This document shows positions 9,086-18,863 of a DNA stretch of 64,000 bases, piece after piece (positions within the stretch are counted from its first letter, which is position 1; every line of letters starts with the position of its first letter). The notes beneath the pieces are model-generated. The model was not told the origin of the DNA and made no database searches. It saw only the letters and a list, made by a program, of their open reading frames with translations. This DNA comes from DAIOEK01 sp963721445 (lineage in GTDB: Bacteria; Chloroflexota; Anaerolineae; Anaerolineales; Anaerolineaceae): the NCBI GenBank assembly GCA_963721445.1, contig CAVRIZ010000005.1, positions 744,001 through 808,000 of the forward strand, in the 5' to 3' direction. The position numbers and the translations under genes are program-made.

Positions 9086-9493
9086 TTATTTGGTTACTTC
9101 ATACAATTCGACCAGCACGCCACCGGTGGATTTGGGATGGACAAAGGCCATCTTGCGTCCTGGTTCCTCGATAGCTGTTTCGTTTATTAGCCTGATGCCT
9201 TTGGCTTTCAAGTCAGCCAGCATCTCATCGATATTATCCGTTTCCAGGCAGAGATGATGCATACCCTGACCTTTATCGGTCAGGTACTTCGCCATGGTGG
9301 AATCTTCCGAGGTGGGAGAAACCAGCTCCACATCGCTTTCGCCAACCGGAAGAAAAGCCACCTTCGATTTCTGGCGGGCGACTTCCTCTACGTGGTGCAG
9401 CTTCATGCCCAGACAATCCACCCAAAATGGAAGTGATTCGTCTATATTATTTACCGCGATTCCAATATGATTGATCTTGGTCAGTTTTGCCAT
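9086..9493 (-). CDS. mce: Methylmalonyl-CoA epimerase
   Basis: Interconverts (S)- and (R)-methylmalonyl-CoA in propionate metabolism. The 135-residue product is one VOC/glyoxalase fold. INHIGIAVNNIDESLPFW and GMHHLCLETDNI supply the two metal-binding His residues, and VLVELYE the Glu. The ATG at 9493 is chosen because GGAGGAGAG stands just before it; a longer frame to 9526 has no such signal. The mutase large subunit is upstream on the same strand, as expected for this pathway. Confidence 0.93.
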   Translation of the reverse strand: MAKLTKINHIGIAVNNIDESLPFWVDCLGMKLHHVEEVARQKSKVAFLPVGESDVELVSPTSEDSTMAKYLTDKGQGMHHLCLETDNIDEMLADLKAKGIRLINETAIEEPGRKMAFVHPKSTGGVLVELYEVTK

Positions 9494-9592
9494 CTCTCCT
9501 CCAGAATAGATGAAGTATTTATCCAACCGCTTTGGGTGTTAAGTATTTCGTTGATTTCTCTGTGTGCTCTCTGTTCTCCGTGGTAAATCTTC

Positions 9593-11244
9593 TTATCCCC
9601 AGCTGGGAGCGTGGTACTCACCCCACACCTGTCGAAGCACACCCGTGATCTCACCCAGGCTGATGTCATTTTCGACGCACTCAATAAATAGGGGCATCAT
9701 GCTTTCATTGCCATGCGCCGCCTGCTCCAATCGGGTGAGCAACTCGCTGGCTTTGGCTGAATCCCGTTTGGCTCGCATCTCTGCCAGCCGGTTACGTTGA
9801 TTGGTTTCGATGCTCGGATCCACCTTCAATCGTTCCATATCCAATTTCTCGGTGACCTGGAACGCGTTCACACCCACCAGGGTGGATTCCTTGTTTTCCA
9901 GCGCCCGCTGATACTGGTACGCCGCTTCCTGGATCTCGTTTTGCATGTATCCAACCTCAATGGCGGCCAGCGCACCACCCATGGTCATCTATTTTCTGAA
10001 TGTACTCACTGGCTTGTTTTTCGATCTCATCGGTCAGATATTCGATCATATACGAGCCGGCCAGCGGATCCACGGTATCGGCGGCTCCGGATTCATAGGC
10101 GATGATCTGCTGGGTACGCAAGGGCCACTCGGACCGCTTTTTCAGTCGGCAGCCATAAGGCTTCGTCAGCGCTATTGGTGTGCAGGGATTGGGTTCCACC
10201 CAATACCGCCGCCAGGGCCTGGAGCGTCACCCGAACCACATTGTTTTCAGGCTGCTGTGCTGTCAGGGTCGATCCTGCCGTCTGGGTGTGGAAGCGCAAC
10301 TGCCAGCTCTTGGGATCCTTCGCACCGAAGCGCTCGCGCATGATGCGAGCCCACATCCGGCGGGCTGCCCGGAATTTGGCGATCTCTTCCAGGAAATTAT
10401 TATGGGCATTGAAAAAGAAGGAGAGTTGAGAAGCGAAGCTGTCGATGTTCATCCCGGCTTTCAGGGCGGCTTCGACGTAGGCAATACCATCTGCCAGGGT
10501 GAAGGCGACTTCCTGAACTGCTGTGGACCCCGCTTCCCGGATATGATATCCGGAGATGCTGATCGTATTCCATTTCGGGACCTCCCTGGTGCAGAACTGG
10601 AATACATCCGTGATCAAACGCATGGAAGGTGTGGGAGGGAAAATATAGGTTCCCCGAGCCACATATTCCTTTAGAATGTCATTTTGGATCGTTCCGCGTA
10701 ATTCAGAGCTGGGCACACCCTGTTTCTTCCCGACCGCGATGTACATCGCCAGTAGGATGGATGCGGGAGCGTTGATGGTCATACTGGTGGATACTTTATC
10801 CAGCGGAATTTCATTAAAAAGTTGTTCCATATCTTTAATGGATGATATGGAAACACCTACCTTGCCCACTTCCCCAAGCGCCATCGGGTGATCAGCATCA
10901 TACCCAATTTGGGTGGGCAGGTCAAAAGCGACCGACAAACCAGTCTGTCCCTGTTGTAAGAGATAGCGATATCGTTTATTCGATTCTTCCGCGGAAGCAT
11001 ACCCGGCATATTGGCGCATCGTCCAAAACCGACCGCGATACATGTTCGGTTGGACGCCGCGAGTGAAGGGATATTCCCCGGGGAATCCCAACTGCTCGGC
11101 ATAATCCATCTCCGAGGGAGTCTGAATGGTCGGAACCGGGATGCCTGACAGTGTCGTAAATTCTTTTTTGCGCTCGGGATTTTTAGTGACAGTGGGCTTT
11201 AGGACTGACTCTTCCCACCTTTTTTGATCGTTCTCGACGCTCAT
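9593..11244 (-). CDS. Methylmalonyl-CoA mutase large (catalytic) subunit, two single-base frameshifts
   Basis: B12-dependent acyl-CoA mutase that rearranges methylmalonyl-CoA to succinyl-CoA. Visible are GVQPNMYRGRFWTMRQYAGY, the TQIGYDADHP loop, EVPKWNTISISGYHIREAGS and QSLHTNSADEAL, all typical of the TIM-barrel substrate domain. The B12-binding domain is absent, as in two-component mutases, and should be encoded elsewhere. The frame is broken by one extra base near 10119 (after VRVAL, continuing RTQQIIAYESGAADTVDPLAGS) and another near 9983 (after KIDD, continuing MGGALAAIEVGYMQ). Removing both gives exactly 550 codons, the usual size. The ATG at 11244 has AGAGG 6 nt upstream. Confidence 0.93.
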
Positions 11245-11470
11245 ACACACCTCTTTTAGATGTAAGTATTGAATACTGAGACACCCAAAGTATACACGAA
11301 GTAAAGGAAGATGGGCAAATTCTACAGGAAAGAGAAAGGTTACGTGCCGATTCGGAAACGTCTTTGGGAATGGAATATTCATCACTGAGTACACAGAGAT
11401 CATCAAGAGAACATAGCTTTATCTCCTTTGAAGAGCCTTCCATAATTTAATAGGGGCGACCCCAATCCTC

Positions 11471-11499
11471 TTGACAAACGAATATGATAGTTCTACAAT
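11471..11499 (+). promoter_or_regulatory. Promoter of the TetR regulator/ABC export operon
   Basis: TTGACA (11471-11476), 17-bp spacer, TACAAT (11494-11499). The operator follows directly. Confidence 0.7.
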
Positions 11500-11503
11500 T
11501 TCC

Positions 11504-11532
11504 TATAATATACCGACGGTCGGTTTATTATA
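11504..11532. promoter_or_regulatory. Palindromic TetR-type operator
   Basis: A 29-bp palindrome with core ACCGACGGTCGGT (11512-11524) and A/T-rich flanks that extend the symmetry with one mismatch. It covers the predicted transcription start and ends 8 bp before the tetR ATG, so binding would block transcription of the operon. Autorepression is inferred from the position. Confidence 0.75.
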
Positions 11533-11540
11533 GGGTGATT

Positions 11541-12275
11541 ATGGCTAGAACATCGAATGAAAACGAGTACAACCAGAAGCGAAATGAGATCCTCCTTTCT
11601 GCGCGGAAACTCATCTACTCAATGGGATTCGACCTGATGTCCATACAGGACATCCTTAATGATCTAGATATCTCAAAAGGGGCTTTTTATCATTACTTCA
11701 AGTCAAAACCCGACCTCCTGGAAGGAATGATCGAGTTAATGATGAAGGAAGCACTGCTGGTGATAGAGCCGGTCGCGGACGATCCCTCATTGAATGCACT
11801 CCAGAAACTGAAAGAATACTTCCTGCGAGCATCGATCTGGAAGACAGATCAAATCGAATATTTGATCCCGATCTTCAGGGTATGGTACCAGGACGAGAAT
11901 GTGCTCGTCCGGGAAAAAGCGCTGGTCGCAACCCTGCGTTCGATCATCCCCAGCCTGTCCAAAATCATCCGACAGGGCGTCGATGAAGGTGTTTTTAACA
12001 CCGCATATCCAGACTGCTTGGCCGAGGTGGTTTATATGCTTTTTTACGGTATGGGAAATACCTTGAGCAGAGCGCTTATCCTGAAACCGGATGAGAGTTT
12101 TGATGAAGGTAAATTCTACAATAGCATCCTCGTATATTCCACGTCCCTGGAGCGGATACTGGGTGCACCGGATGGGTCTTTGGAAATCATCAATGTGGAT
12201 ACTTTGAAGAGATGGGTTCAGGCAATCCTCACACAACCGAATGGTAGCCTGCCTAGCCACCAAGAAATAGGGTGA
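11541..12275 (+). CDS. TetR family transcriptional regulator
   Basis: 244 residues. The N-terminal HTH (~15-65) contains the TetR pattern ILLSARKLIYSMGFDLMSIQDIL then ISKGAFYHYFKSKPDLL. The rest is an all-helical ligand domain without recognisable specificity. The ATG at 11541 is preferred over the upstream in-frame codon at 11484, which lies inside the promoter. A 29-bp palindrome covers its transcription start. It is followed 53 nt downstream by two permeases, an ATPase and an HlyD-like lipoprotein, so it probably represses that export system in response to a small molecule. Confidence 0.92.
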   Translation: MARTSNENEYNQKRNEILLSARKLIYSMGFDLMSIQDILNDLDISKGAFYHYFKSKPDLLEGMIELMMKEALLVIEPVADDPSLNALQKLKEYFLRASIWKTDQIEYLIPIFRVWYQDENVLVREKALVATLRSIIPSLSKIIRQGVDEGVFNTAYPDCLAEVVYMLFYGMGNTLSRALILKPDESFDEGKFYNSILVYSTSLERILGAPDGSLEIINVDTLKRWVQAILTQPNGSLPSHQEIG

Positions 12276-12328
12276 AATCATCGCGGAAAAAGACATCTTG
12301 ATCCGCTTCATTGAAAGGAGTACCACAC

Positions 12329-13558
12329 ATGAATTTATTTTTACGGCTCGCCTGGCGTAACATCTGGCGGCATCGACGGCGGACGATCATCCTTGTCATT
12401 TCTGTTGGATTCACAATGGCGATGATGATGATGTATGACGGCCTGGTCGACGGATTCCAGGATGCTATCTATACAAATGCCATCCGCGTTCTGGGCGGAA
12501 ATATCCAGGTTCACGCAGAAGGATACCGCGCCAAGGTTGAGCAGATGCCCATCCTCCCCCTGAAAAACGAGCAGGAGGTGCTGAATGCAGCAAAAGCGCA
12601 ACCCCAGGTTATATCCGCTGTCCGTAGGATCACTACCGGCGGGATGGCAACCAACCATGAGGGCGCTTTTGCCGTTACCATCCTCGGGATCGAGCCTGAA
12701 ACCGAAACCGATTTCAGCCTGGTTCCCGGTAGGACAAATGAAGGGCGTTTCCTCAAGTCAGATGACCGTGATTCCATTGTCATCGGAAAAGGTCTGGCAG
12801 TCGCCATGAATGCGACCATCGGGGATCAAATTACCCTGGTGGGTAAAGCAACCCATCAACAGATGCGCAAACGCACGATGACCATTACCGGGATTTATGA
12901 TCTTGGGATGCGCGATATTGAAAAGAGAACCGTCTATATTTCGCTCGCAGAAGCCCAGGATCTATACGGCCTGACAGGCCAAATCACAGAGGTGGCGATC
13001 TCCATCAAAGAATTAGGCAAAGAACAACCGGTGGTTTCATCCATTGAGAAAACCGTGAAGGGTGTGGAAGTTGATTCCTGGCAGACCAACTACCCTGAAC
13101 TCGAATCAGCTCTATCAACCAAAAGTGGTGTGATGAATATTTTCAGCATTATCCTGCTGGTTATCGCCGGAATCGGCATTATGAATCTTCTCCTAATGGC
13201 CATTTTCGAACGAACACGCGAAATTGGCGTGCTCGGAGCGCTTGGCTTGAAGCCGGGCCAGATTTCCGTTTTGTTCCTGCTTGAAGGTGTCATGATGGGA
13301 CTGGTGGGCGCCGCGTTTGGTGTGGCTCTGGGATTGGCCGTCAACGTTTTACTTGGGAAGGTCGGATTCGATTACAGCCAATTCGCATCGATGACTGATT
13401 ACACCGCGCTGATCAGCGGGAGAGTGTATTCCTCGTTGGGTGTCGGTAAGCTGGTAAGCCGCCTGATTACAGTGATCATCATTTCCATCCTGGCATCGTT
13501 TTATCCTGCCCATGAGGCATCGCTTAACGATCCAGCCGTTTCACTCCATACCGTGTGA
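12329..13558 (+). CDS. ABC transporter permease, FtsX/MacB type
   Basis: 409 residues with the FtsX-family layout: one N-terminal transmembrane helix after a RxxxRNIWRHRRRT start, a large periplasmic-type (MacB core) domain (~45-265), and three C-terminal helices beginning around residue 275. IFERTREIGVLGALGLKPGQI is the standard cytoplasmic loop that contacts the ATPase. GAAAGGAG precedes the ATG at 12329 by 8 nt. It is followed by a second, homologous permease; the pair probably forms a heterodimer for lipoprotein, peptide or drug export. Confidence 0.9.
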   Translation: MNLFLRLAWRNIWRHRRRTIILVISVGFTMAMMMMYDGLVDGFQDAIYTNAIRVLGGNIQVHAEGYRAKVEQMPILPLKNEQEVLNAAKAQPQVISAVRRITTGGMATNHEGAFAVTILGIEPETETDFSLVPGRTNEGRFLKSDDRDSIVIGKGLAVAMNATIGDQITLVGKATHQQMRKRTMTITGIYDLGMRDIEKRTVYISLAEAQDLYGLTGQITEVAISIKELGKEQPVVSSIEKTVKGVEVDSWQTNYPELESALSTKSGVMNIFSIILLVIAGIGIMNLLLMAIFERTREIGVLGALGLKPGQISVLFLLEGVMMGLVGAAFGVALGLAVNVLLGKVGFDYSQFASMTDYTALISGRVYSSLGVGKLVSRLITVIIISILASFYPAHEASLNDPAVSLHTV

Positions 13559-13566
13559 GGTGCGTC

Positions 13567-14790
13567 ATGATTCAATTATTCAAAATGGCAACACGCGATC
13601 TCTCTCGGAATGTCCGTAGAACCCTTTTGTCTGCTCTGGCACTGGGAATGGGTTTAGCGTTGCTGCTCCTGATGGCGTCCATGGTAAGGGGAGAGATCCG
13701 CGATTCCATCGAGAAAACCATCCGCCTGCAGAGCGGTCATCTCCAGATTCAGGCTTCATCCTATGATCAGGATAAAACCAGCCTGCTCTGGGAAGATCTG
13801 ATCGAAAACCCGGATCGCATCGTAAAGATGGTTTCTTCTCTCCCTGATGTGCTGCTGGCCACTCCCCGGCTGGTGGCAAGCGGAATCGTCAGCTCCGGAG
13901 ATGTATCCAAAGGGGTACAGATCGTCGGTATCGACCCACTCTCTGAGGCGAGTGCACCTTTCCGGGATGGGATTATCGATGGGACATTCATCACTCCAGA
14001 CGACCGGGATGGGCTGTTGATCGGAAAGACTCTGGCGGATAAGTTGAATTTAAAAGCTGGTGATACCACACTCCTGCTAGCCAATACATCCAACGGCGAT
14101 GTGAACGAACAAACCTTCACCATTCGAGGGATATTCACCACCCATACTCCCGGTTTTGATGAAGGGACCGTGTTCCTGCCAATTGCGAAAGCACAAGCCA
14201 TCACTCAGACAGACGGGCACGCCAGCAACATTTTCATCCTGTTGAAGGACCGGGGGAAAGCCGGCACCGTCATCAGCCAATTGCAGACAACCCAGTACAA
14301 AGTTAGAACCTGGGAGGAAATGAATGCATTAATCTCCCAGATGGAGTCTTTTGCTGGCGCCTATATGGTCGTTCTCTACTTCATTGTGCTTGGTGTAACC
14401 GCAACCGTGGTGGTGAATGCCCTGATCATGGCTGTGTTCGAAAGGACTCGCGAGATCGGGATTCTCTCCGCGATCGGAATGCGCAGCAGCCGGATAATGG
14501 CCATGTTTCTGACCGAATCCGCTGTCCTGGCCGGGATCGGAATTGTCATCGGATTGGCTCTGGGGTCGTTATTCCTTCTTTACGCAACCAAAGTTGGTTT
14601 TTATATCGGAAATATGGGTGTGACAGGTTTTGCCCTGCCCGACCGTTTGTATGGATATATTGTGCCCGGTGATGTGGTCACCCTGACCATCACTGCGCTG
14701 GTAGTCACCTTGATCGCATCACTTTACCCGGCGATCCTCGCAGCCAGAATGCAACCCGTTGAAGCTCTGCATGGCGGAAAACAGGCATAA
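13567..14790 (+). CDS. ABC transporter permease, FtsX/MacB type (second subunit)
   Basis: 407 residues with the same layout as its upstream neighbour: N-terminal helix after MATRDLSRNVRRTLLSALAL, a MacB-type extracytoplasmic domain, then three helices with VFERTREIGILSAIGMRSSRI as the ATPase-contact loop. The ATG at 13567 has GAGGTG upstream. A GTG at 13555 overlapping the previous stop is an alternative. It lies 5-11 nt upstream of the ATPase gene, so the three are one transcription unit. Confidence 0.9.
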   Translation: MIQLFKMATRDLSRNVRRTLLSALALGMGLALLLLMASMVRGEIRDSIEKTIRLQSGHLQIQASSYDQDKTSLLWEDLIENPDRIVKMVSSLPDVLLATPRLVASGIVSSGDVSKGVQIVGIDPLSEASAPFRDGIIDGTFITPDDRDGLLIGKTLADKLNLKAGDTTLLLANTSNGDVNEQTFTIRGIFTTHTPGFDEGTVFLPIAKAQAITQTDGHASNIFILLKDRGKAGTVISQLQTTQYKVRTWEEMNALISQMESFAGAYMVVLYFIVLGVTATVVVNALIMAVFERTREIGILSAIGMRSSRIMAMFLTESAVLAGIGIVIGLALGSLFLLYATKVGFYIGNMGVTGFALPDRLYGYIVPGDVVTLTITALVVTLIASLYPAILAARMQPVEALHGGKQA

Positions 14791-14801
14791 GGAGAATGAA
14801 A

Positions 14802-15497
14802 ATGGAAGTCACAAAAGTGGAAAATGTTACGAAAACCTATACGATTGGCAAGATCGAAACTAACGCGCTGCGTGGAATCAGTATGTCGATTGAGAACGGC
14901 GAGTTCACTGCCCTGGTCGGTCCCTCAGGATCAGGTAAAACCACGCTCCTGCAGCTTATCGGCTGTCTCGATCAACCAACCACCGGGCAGGTTTTTATCA
15001 ACGGGAAGGATGTCAGCAAGCTAAACCGCGACCAGCGGGCTGACCTCCGCCGGGGAACAATTGGGTTTGTCTTCCAATTCTTCGCCCTGATCCCAACCCT
15101 GACCGCGTATGAGAACGTGGAAATGCCACTCTTGCTGAATGGTGTGAACTCGACCGAGAGACGCGAACGGGTCATGAGTCTGCTCGATTCGGTTGGTCTC
15201 GCGGATCGTGCGCATCATCGCCCCGATCAACTTTCCGGCGGTGAGCAGCAGCGTGTGGCGGTAGCCCGCGCGCTATCCACCCGACCTCTGTTGGTATTGG
15301 CGGATGAGCCTACCGCCAACCTGGATACCGAGAACGGCAAACAGGTCATGGAGACAATGGTTAGATTGAACCAGGAGACTGGAGTCACATTCGTTTTCGC
15401 CACTCATGACCCCCGGGTCATTCATTACGCGCGTCGGGTGGTTACTCTGCGTGATGGTCTGATCGATGCGAATGGAAAAGGTCCTGCCAGTGCGTAG
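14802..15497 (+). CDS. ABC transporter ATP-binding protein, LolD/MacB type
   Basis: About 231 residues. Walker A GPSGSGKTT, Q-loop FVFQFFALIPTLTAYENVEMPL, signature LSGGEQQRVAVARAL, Walker B LLVLADEPTANLD and switch His in FATHDP are all intact. The LIPTLTAYENV wording is typical of the LolD/MacB/FtsE branch that energises FtsX-like permeases. Two ATG codons are possible (14796 and 14802); the second has the better distance to AAGGAG. It works with the two permeases just upstream and the HlyD-like lipoprotein downstream. Confidence 0.92.
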   Translation: MEVTKVENVTKTYTIGKIETNALRGISMSIENGEFTALVGPSGSGKTTLLQLIGCLDQPTTGQVFINGKDVSKLNRDQRADLRRGTIGFVFQFFALIPTLTAYENVEMPLLLNGVNSTERRERVMSLLDSVGLADRAHHRPDQLSGGEQQRVAVARALSTRPLLVLADEPTANLDTENGKQVMETMVRLNQETGVTFVFATHDPRVIHYARRVVTLRDGLIDANGKGPASA

Positions 15498-15506
15498 GAG
15501 GTTTGA

Positions 15507-16584
15507 ATGAAAAAATATTTTGGGATTCTCCTTTTGATTACCGTTATATTAACCGGTTGCGCTGCCGGAATTCAAAACACACCCACTCCGGTAGCCACGC
15601 TCAACCTGGATGCAATTCAACCAACGGGAGCACAACCGACCGGGTCAACACCACAAGTTACGGGTGGAGTGACTGCCTCCGGTGTGGTGAAGGCAGCCCA
15701 GGAAGCGAAGATTGGCAGCCAAATCGCCGGTAACCTCGCATCAGTGGGAGTAAAGCTGGGTGATGTGGTTCAAGATGGTCAGGTTCTGGCTGTCTTTTGC
15801 CGGTGGGGAACAGGAGCAAGCTGCCTTATCGAACGCAGAAAAGATGCTGATCGAGGCGAACAACCAACTTGAGGATTTTACTACCCAGGCGGCAATTGCA
15901 TCCCTGCAGGCTCAAAAAGACTATTTTAATACGCAGGACGACCTTCAGGACGCCAAAGACCGGTTGACAAATCTGAAATATCAACGCTGGTTATATCAGA
16001 CAAAAACGAAGGACCAAATAAAAGCGAGAGAAAGAGACCTGGATGCCAAGTTTACCAATCCAACCCAGGCTAATCTGGACGAAGCGGTTGTAGATGTGTC
16101 ATTGGAAGAAGCGAAACTGGCTGATATTTCCAGACGCGTTGAATTGCTTAAAAATGGTCCAGATCCTAAAAAGCTGGCCTATTTGCAGGCATCGGTAAAA
16201 AATGCAGAAGATCAAGTTGCAGTGGCAAAGGTCGCCATAGACAACCTATCCATTAACGCACCTTTCAGTGGAACGATCAGTCTCGTTAACGCCACCCTTG
16301 GAGATGTCGTATCACCTGGACAAATCCTGTTTATTCTGACAGATGTGTCATCCCTCACTATTGAAACCACTGATCTGAGTGAAAGGGATGTGGCAAGGAT
16401 CCAACCCGGGCAGACGGTAACTGTCCGTTTCGAATCATTACAGACGAATGTATCGGGGAAAGTGACCGTGGTGTCCGTCCGTGCTGAGTCGATCGGCGGG
16501 GATGTGGTCTATCCGGTTGCGATCACCCTAGATTCACTGCCGGAAGGGATCAGACCCGGTATGAGCGTGGAAGTGGACTTCTAA
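15507..16584 (+). CDS. HlyD/RND-type membrane fusion lipoprotein (single-base frameshift)
   Basis: Starts MKKYFGILLLITVILTGCAAG, a lipoprotein signal with lipobox LTGC. A barrel-sandwich half (VKAAQEAKIGSQIAGNLASVGVKLGDVVQDGQVL) follows, then a long alpha-helical coiled-coil hairpin, the second lipoyl half (INAPFSGTISLVNATLGDVVSPGQ) and a beta-barrel domain. The frame breaks in the T-run at 15795-15798: after VLAVF the next frame continues AGGEQEQAALSNAEKML. Removing one T gives 358 residues. It is the adaptor that connects FtsX/MacB-like pumps to the outside. AGGAGG precedes the ATG; it lies 9 nt after the ATPase gene. Confidence 0.88.
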
Positions 16585-16601
16585 TATCCCAACCAATTTT
16601 T

Positions 16602-16636
16602 ACCCCTTTTCCAAATTGGAAAAGGGGTTTTTTTTT
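16602..16636 (+). terminator. Terminator of the export operon
   Basis: 11-bp perfect stem (16602-16612 with 16618-16628), 5-nt loop, nine T. Confidence 0.9.
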
Positions 16637-16679
16637 ATCTGCTGAAAGATCGAAGAGCAGTACTACTTTTCCGAAGCTG

Positions 16680-17085
16680 TCAAGGTTGTACTTTTTTCTG
16701 TTTTTCGGCCAGTCGAAGGTAATACTTTTCCCAATCGATAATAAACCGCTCATGTTCGCCTTCTGCAATCTTTTCGACCTCATCCCAAGCTTCCACTTTG
16801 AAACGCAATCGACGGCGGTCGATTTCGAGCAATTCGCTTCTAAACCGGACTTTCATACCAATCGGGGTTGAAGCCAGGTGGCGGACATTCACGAGCATAC
16901 CGACTGTGCTTTGTCCTTCAGGGAGAGAATGGAAATACAGCCAGATGGCAAACTCGTTCCAGGTACATGATCATCCGTGGAGTACTGAGCACCGGGGGGA
17001 GACTTTCTCCTCCATATTTGCGGGCTGTTTCGTTTTCATCAACCAGTATTTCCAATTCACCAATCAAACCAGGTTCCAGCGCCAT
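16680..17085 (-). CDS. FlK-like hotdog thioesterase (single-base frameshift)
   Basis: The N-terminal half (from the ATG at 17085, preceded by GGAGGATAAG) reads MALEPGLIGELEILVDENET and LPPVLSTPRMIMYLERVCHL. The C-terminal half, in another frame, reads TVGMLVNVRHLASTPIGMKV and ends HERFIIDWEKYYLRLAEKQK. Together these match the fluoroacetyl-CoA thioesterase (FlK)-like family: the His of VRHLA and the Glu of the first half are candidate catalytic residues. The break is an extra base near 16924-16926; without it the protein has 134 residues, normal for the family. The real acyl-CoA substrate is unknown. It is monocistronic, convergent with the export operon. Confidence 0.8.
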
Positions 17086-17235
17086 CTTATCCTCCGGGAG
17101 AAATGGTGTTAGTATTCTAATTATAGTAGACAGTACTAACTGGTCCAGACAAGTACTGGATGCGTTATTCGCAGAATTGTATATTTTCAGGTAGAATATA
17201 GAAAATCAAACCAAATTGATAATTCAGGGAAACCT

Positions 17236-17982
17236 ATGCCTAAAAAAGACACCGCACAAGAGGTAATTGAGAATTACAAAAAGAAACAGCAATGGGGACC
17301 ATTCGTTTTCGGCGCCCTGGCTGTTCTTTTGGTCGTTGTTGGGGTTTTCATTGTCGTTTTCTGGATGACCGGGGATCAAAATAAACCTTTGCTTCCTTTT
17401 CTGGCCAGCAAAACTCCCACCCCAACCAGTACGAACACGCCAACTCCAGTCACACCAACTGCCACTTTCACGAACACTGCAACTGTAACAACGACCCCTA
17501 CCATCACATTGACCCCAACCGCATCCGGACCATTTGAATACGTTGTTCAGGAAAACGACACCTGCTATGGTCTCGCCCAGAAGTTCAATACCGATCTGGC
17601 GGTTCTGGTTAAGTTAAACGAGCCGCAATATGGGATCAACTGCATCATCTCGGTGAACGCAAAAATTCTGATACCACCACCAGGGGCGAGACTACCCACA
17701 TCCACACCCGTGGACCTGACCAAGTTGGTGAAAGGATCCATCTATCGGGGGTATGAGGTCCAGACCGGAGAATCTCTCTCAGTTATTGCCGAGAAATTCC
17801 TCAGCACCGTTGATGCCATCATGCGCCAGAACAAATTGACCGATGCCAATGCCATCACCCTCGGGCAAAAATTGGATATCCCTGTCAATATCGCTACCCT
17901 GATCCCAACCAAGGCACTCACCAATACTCCAACCGGTACTCTGCCTGCAACCGCAGCGGTGACCAATACACCCAATCCTTAA
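17236..17982 (+). CDS. Membrane-anchored protein with two LysM domains
   Basis: 248 residues. A short charged cytoplasmic N-terminus is followed by a transmembrane helix (~22-48), a Thr/Pro linker (~60-95) and two LysM domains (~98-148, YVVQENDTCYGLAQKFNTDL; ~172-220, YEVQTGESLSVIAEKFLSTVDAIMRQNKL), ending in a second Thr/Pro stretch. LysM domains bind N-acetylglucosamine in peptidoglycan, so this is probably a wall-binding surface protein; no catalytic domain is present. AGGGAAACC precedes the ATG. Confidence 0.88.
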   Translation: MPKKDTAQEVIENYKKKQQWGPFVFGALAVLLVVVGVFIVVFWMTGDQNKPLLPFLASKTPTPTSTNTPTPVTPTATFTNTATVTTTPTITLTPTASGPFEYVVQENDTCYGLAQKFNTDLAVLVKLNEPQYGINCIISVNAKILIPPPGARLPTSTPVDLTKLVKGSIYRGYEVQTGESLSVIAEKFLSTVDAIMRQNKLTDANAITLGQKLDIPVNIATLIPTKALTNTPTGTLPATAAVTNTPNP

Positions 17983-18001
17983 CAATCTTCTACGACTTTA
18001 T

Positions 18002-18027
18002 GAAGCCGCCTAAAAGGGCGGCTTTTC
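18002..18027 (+). terminator. Terminator after LysM gene
   Basis: 8-bp stem AAGCCGCC (18003-18010) with GGCGGCTT (18017-18024), followed by TT. Confidence 0.65.
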
Positions 18028-18069
18028 GTTATAATAGCTTGTCTCGGGTATGATTGAAGTAGAGGAACT

Positions 18070-18753
18070 ATGGAAACAGGGAAAACAACAAGACTATACC
18101 ACTGGATCGATCTGGTCACCGCCGCGTTCGTCGCGGTTCTCCTGATATCCAACGTCGCCTCCACGAAGATCGTTCAAATGGGTCCATTTTCCTTCGATGG
18201 CGGTACGATCCTTTTTCCATTAGCCTATGTATTTGGCGATATCCTGACCGAAGTGTACGGGTATAAAAGATCTCGCCGGGTGATCTGGACCGGATTCATC
18301 TGGATACTGGTGGCTGCAACCATCTTCGCCATTGTCGACAAACTTCCGCCCGCAAAGGGATGGACGCTTCAAGAAAGCTACCATAGTATCCTGGGCCAGA
18401 CACCCAGAATTGTGGTCGCCAGCCTGGTCGCGTATTTTGCCGGTGAATTCAGCAATAGTTATGTACTGGCGAAGTTGAAATTGATCACCGGGGGGCGTTG
18501 GCTGTGGACCCGAACCATCGGATCCACCCTGGTCGGCGAAGCGGTGGATACGGGGTTATTTTTAGTGATCGCCTTCGCCGGTGTCCTTCCCGGTTCCTTA
18601 TTATGGACAGTCCTGGTATCAAACTATGTCTTCAAGGTAGGGGTGGAGACGGTATTGACGCCGCTTACTTACAGACTCGTGAACGGGTTAAAAAAGGCAG
18701 AACAGGAAGATGTCTTCGATCGGGACACTAATTTCAATCCATTTGTCCGTTAG
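18070..18753 (+). CDS. yhhQ: Queuosine precursor transporter (YhhQ/VUT family)
   Basis: 227 residues with about six transmembrane helices. VLLISNVASTKIVQ, GTILFPLAYVFGDILTEVYGYKRSRRVIWTG and the C-terminal VGVETVLTPLTY are characteristic of the YhhQ/DUF165 family, which imports 7-cyano- or 7-aminomethyl-7-deazaguanine for queuosine tRNA modification. No preQ1 riboswitch is visible in the ~40-nt leader, and no other queuosine gene is in the window. A TATAAT at 18030-18035 and AGAGG before the ATG support expression. Confidence 0.9.
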   Translation: METGKTTRLYHWIDLVTAAFVAVLLISNVASTKIVQMGPFSFDGGTILFPLAYVFGDILTEVYGYKRSRRVIWTGFIWILVAATIFAIVDKLPPAKGWTLQESYHSILGQTPRIVVASLVAYFAGEFSNSYVLAKLKLITGGRWLWTRTIGSTLVGEAVDTGLFLVIAFAGVLPGSLLWTVLVSNYVFKVGVETVLTPLTYRLVNGLKKAEQEDVFDRDTNFNPFVR

Positions 18754-18767
18754 ATTTTTCCCTTCAA

Positions 18768-18807
18768 CAAATACCTGCCTGTAGATTACAGGCAGGTATT
18801 TGTATTT
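18768..18807 (+). terminator. Terminator after yhhQ
   Basis: Perfect 16-bp stem (18768-18783 with 18787-18802), tight 3-nt loop, then TATTT. Confidence 0.8.
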
Positions 18808-18834
18808 AATAAACCATTTTTCTTTATATGCTCA

Positions 18835-18863
18835 TTGCAGATTCTTTTCTTATTTGGTATTAT
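18835..18863 (+). promoter_or_regulatory. Promoter of the fur-like/metal ABC operon
   Basis: TTGCAG (18835-18840), 17-bp spacer, TATTAT (18858-18863), directly abutting the Fur box. Confidence 0.6.
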
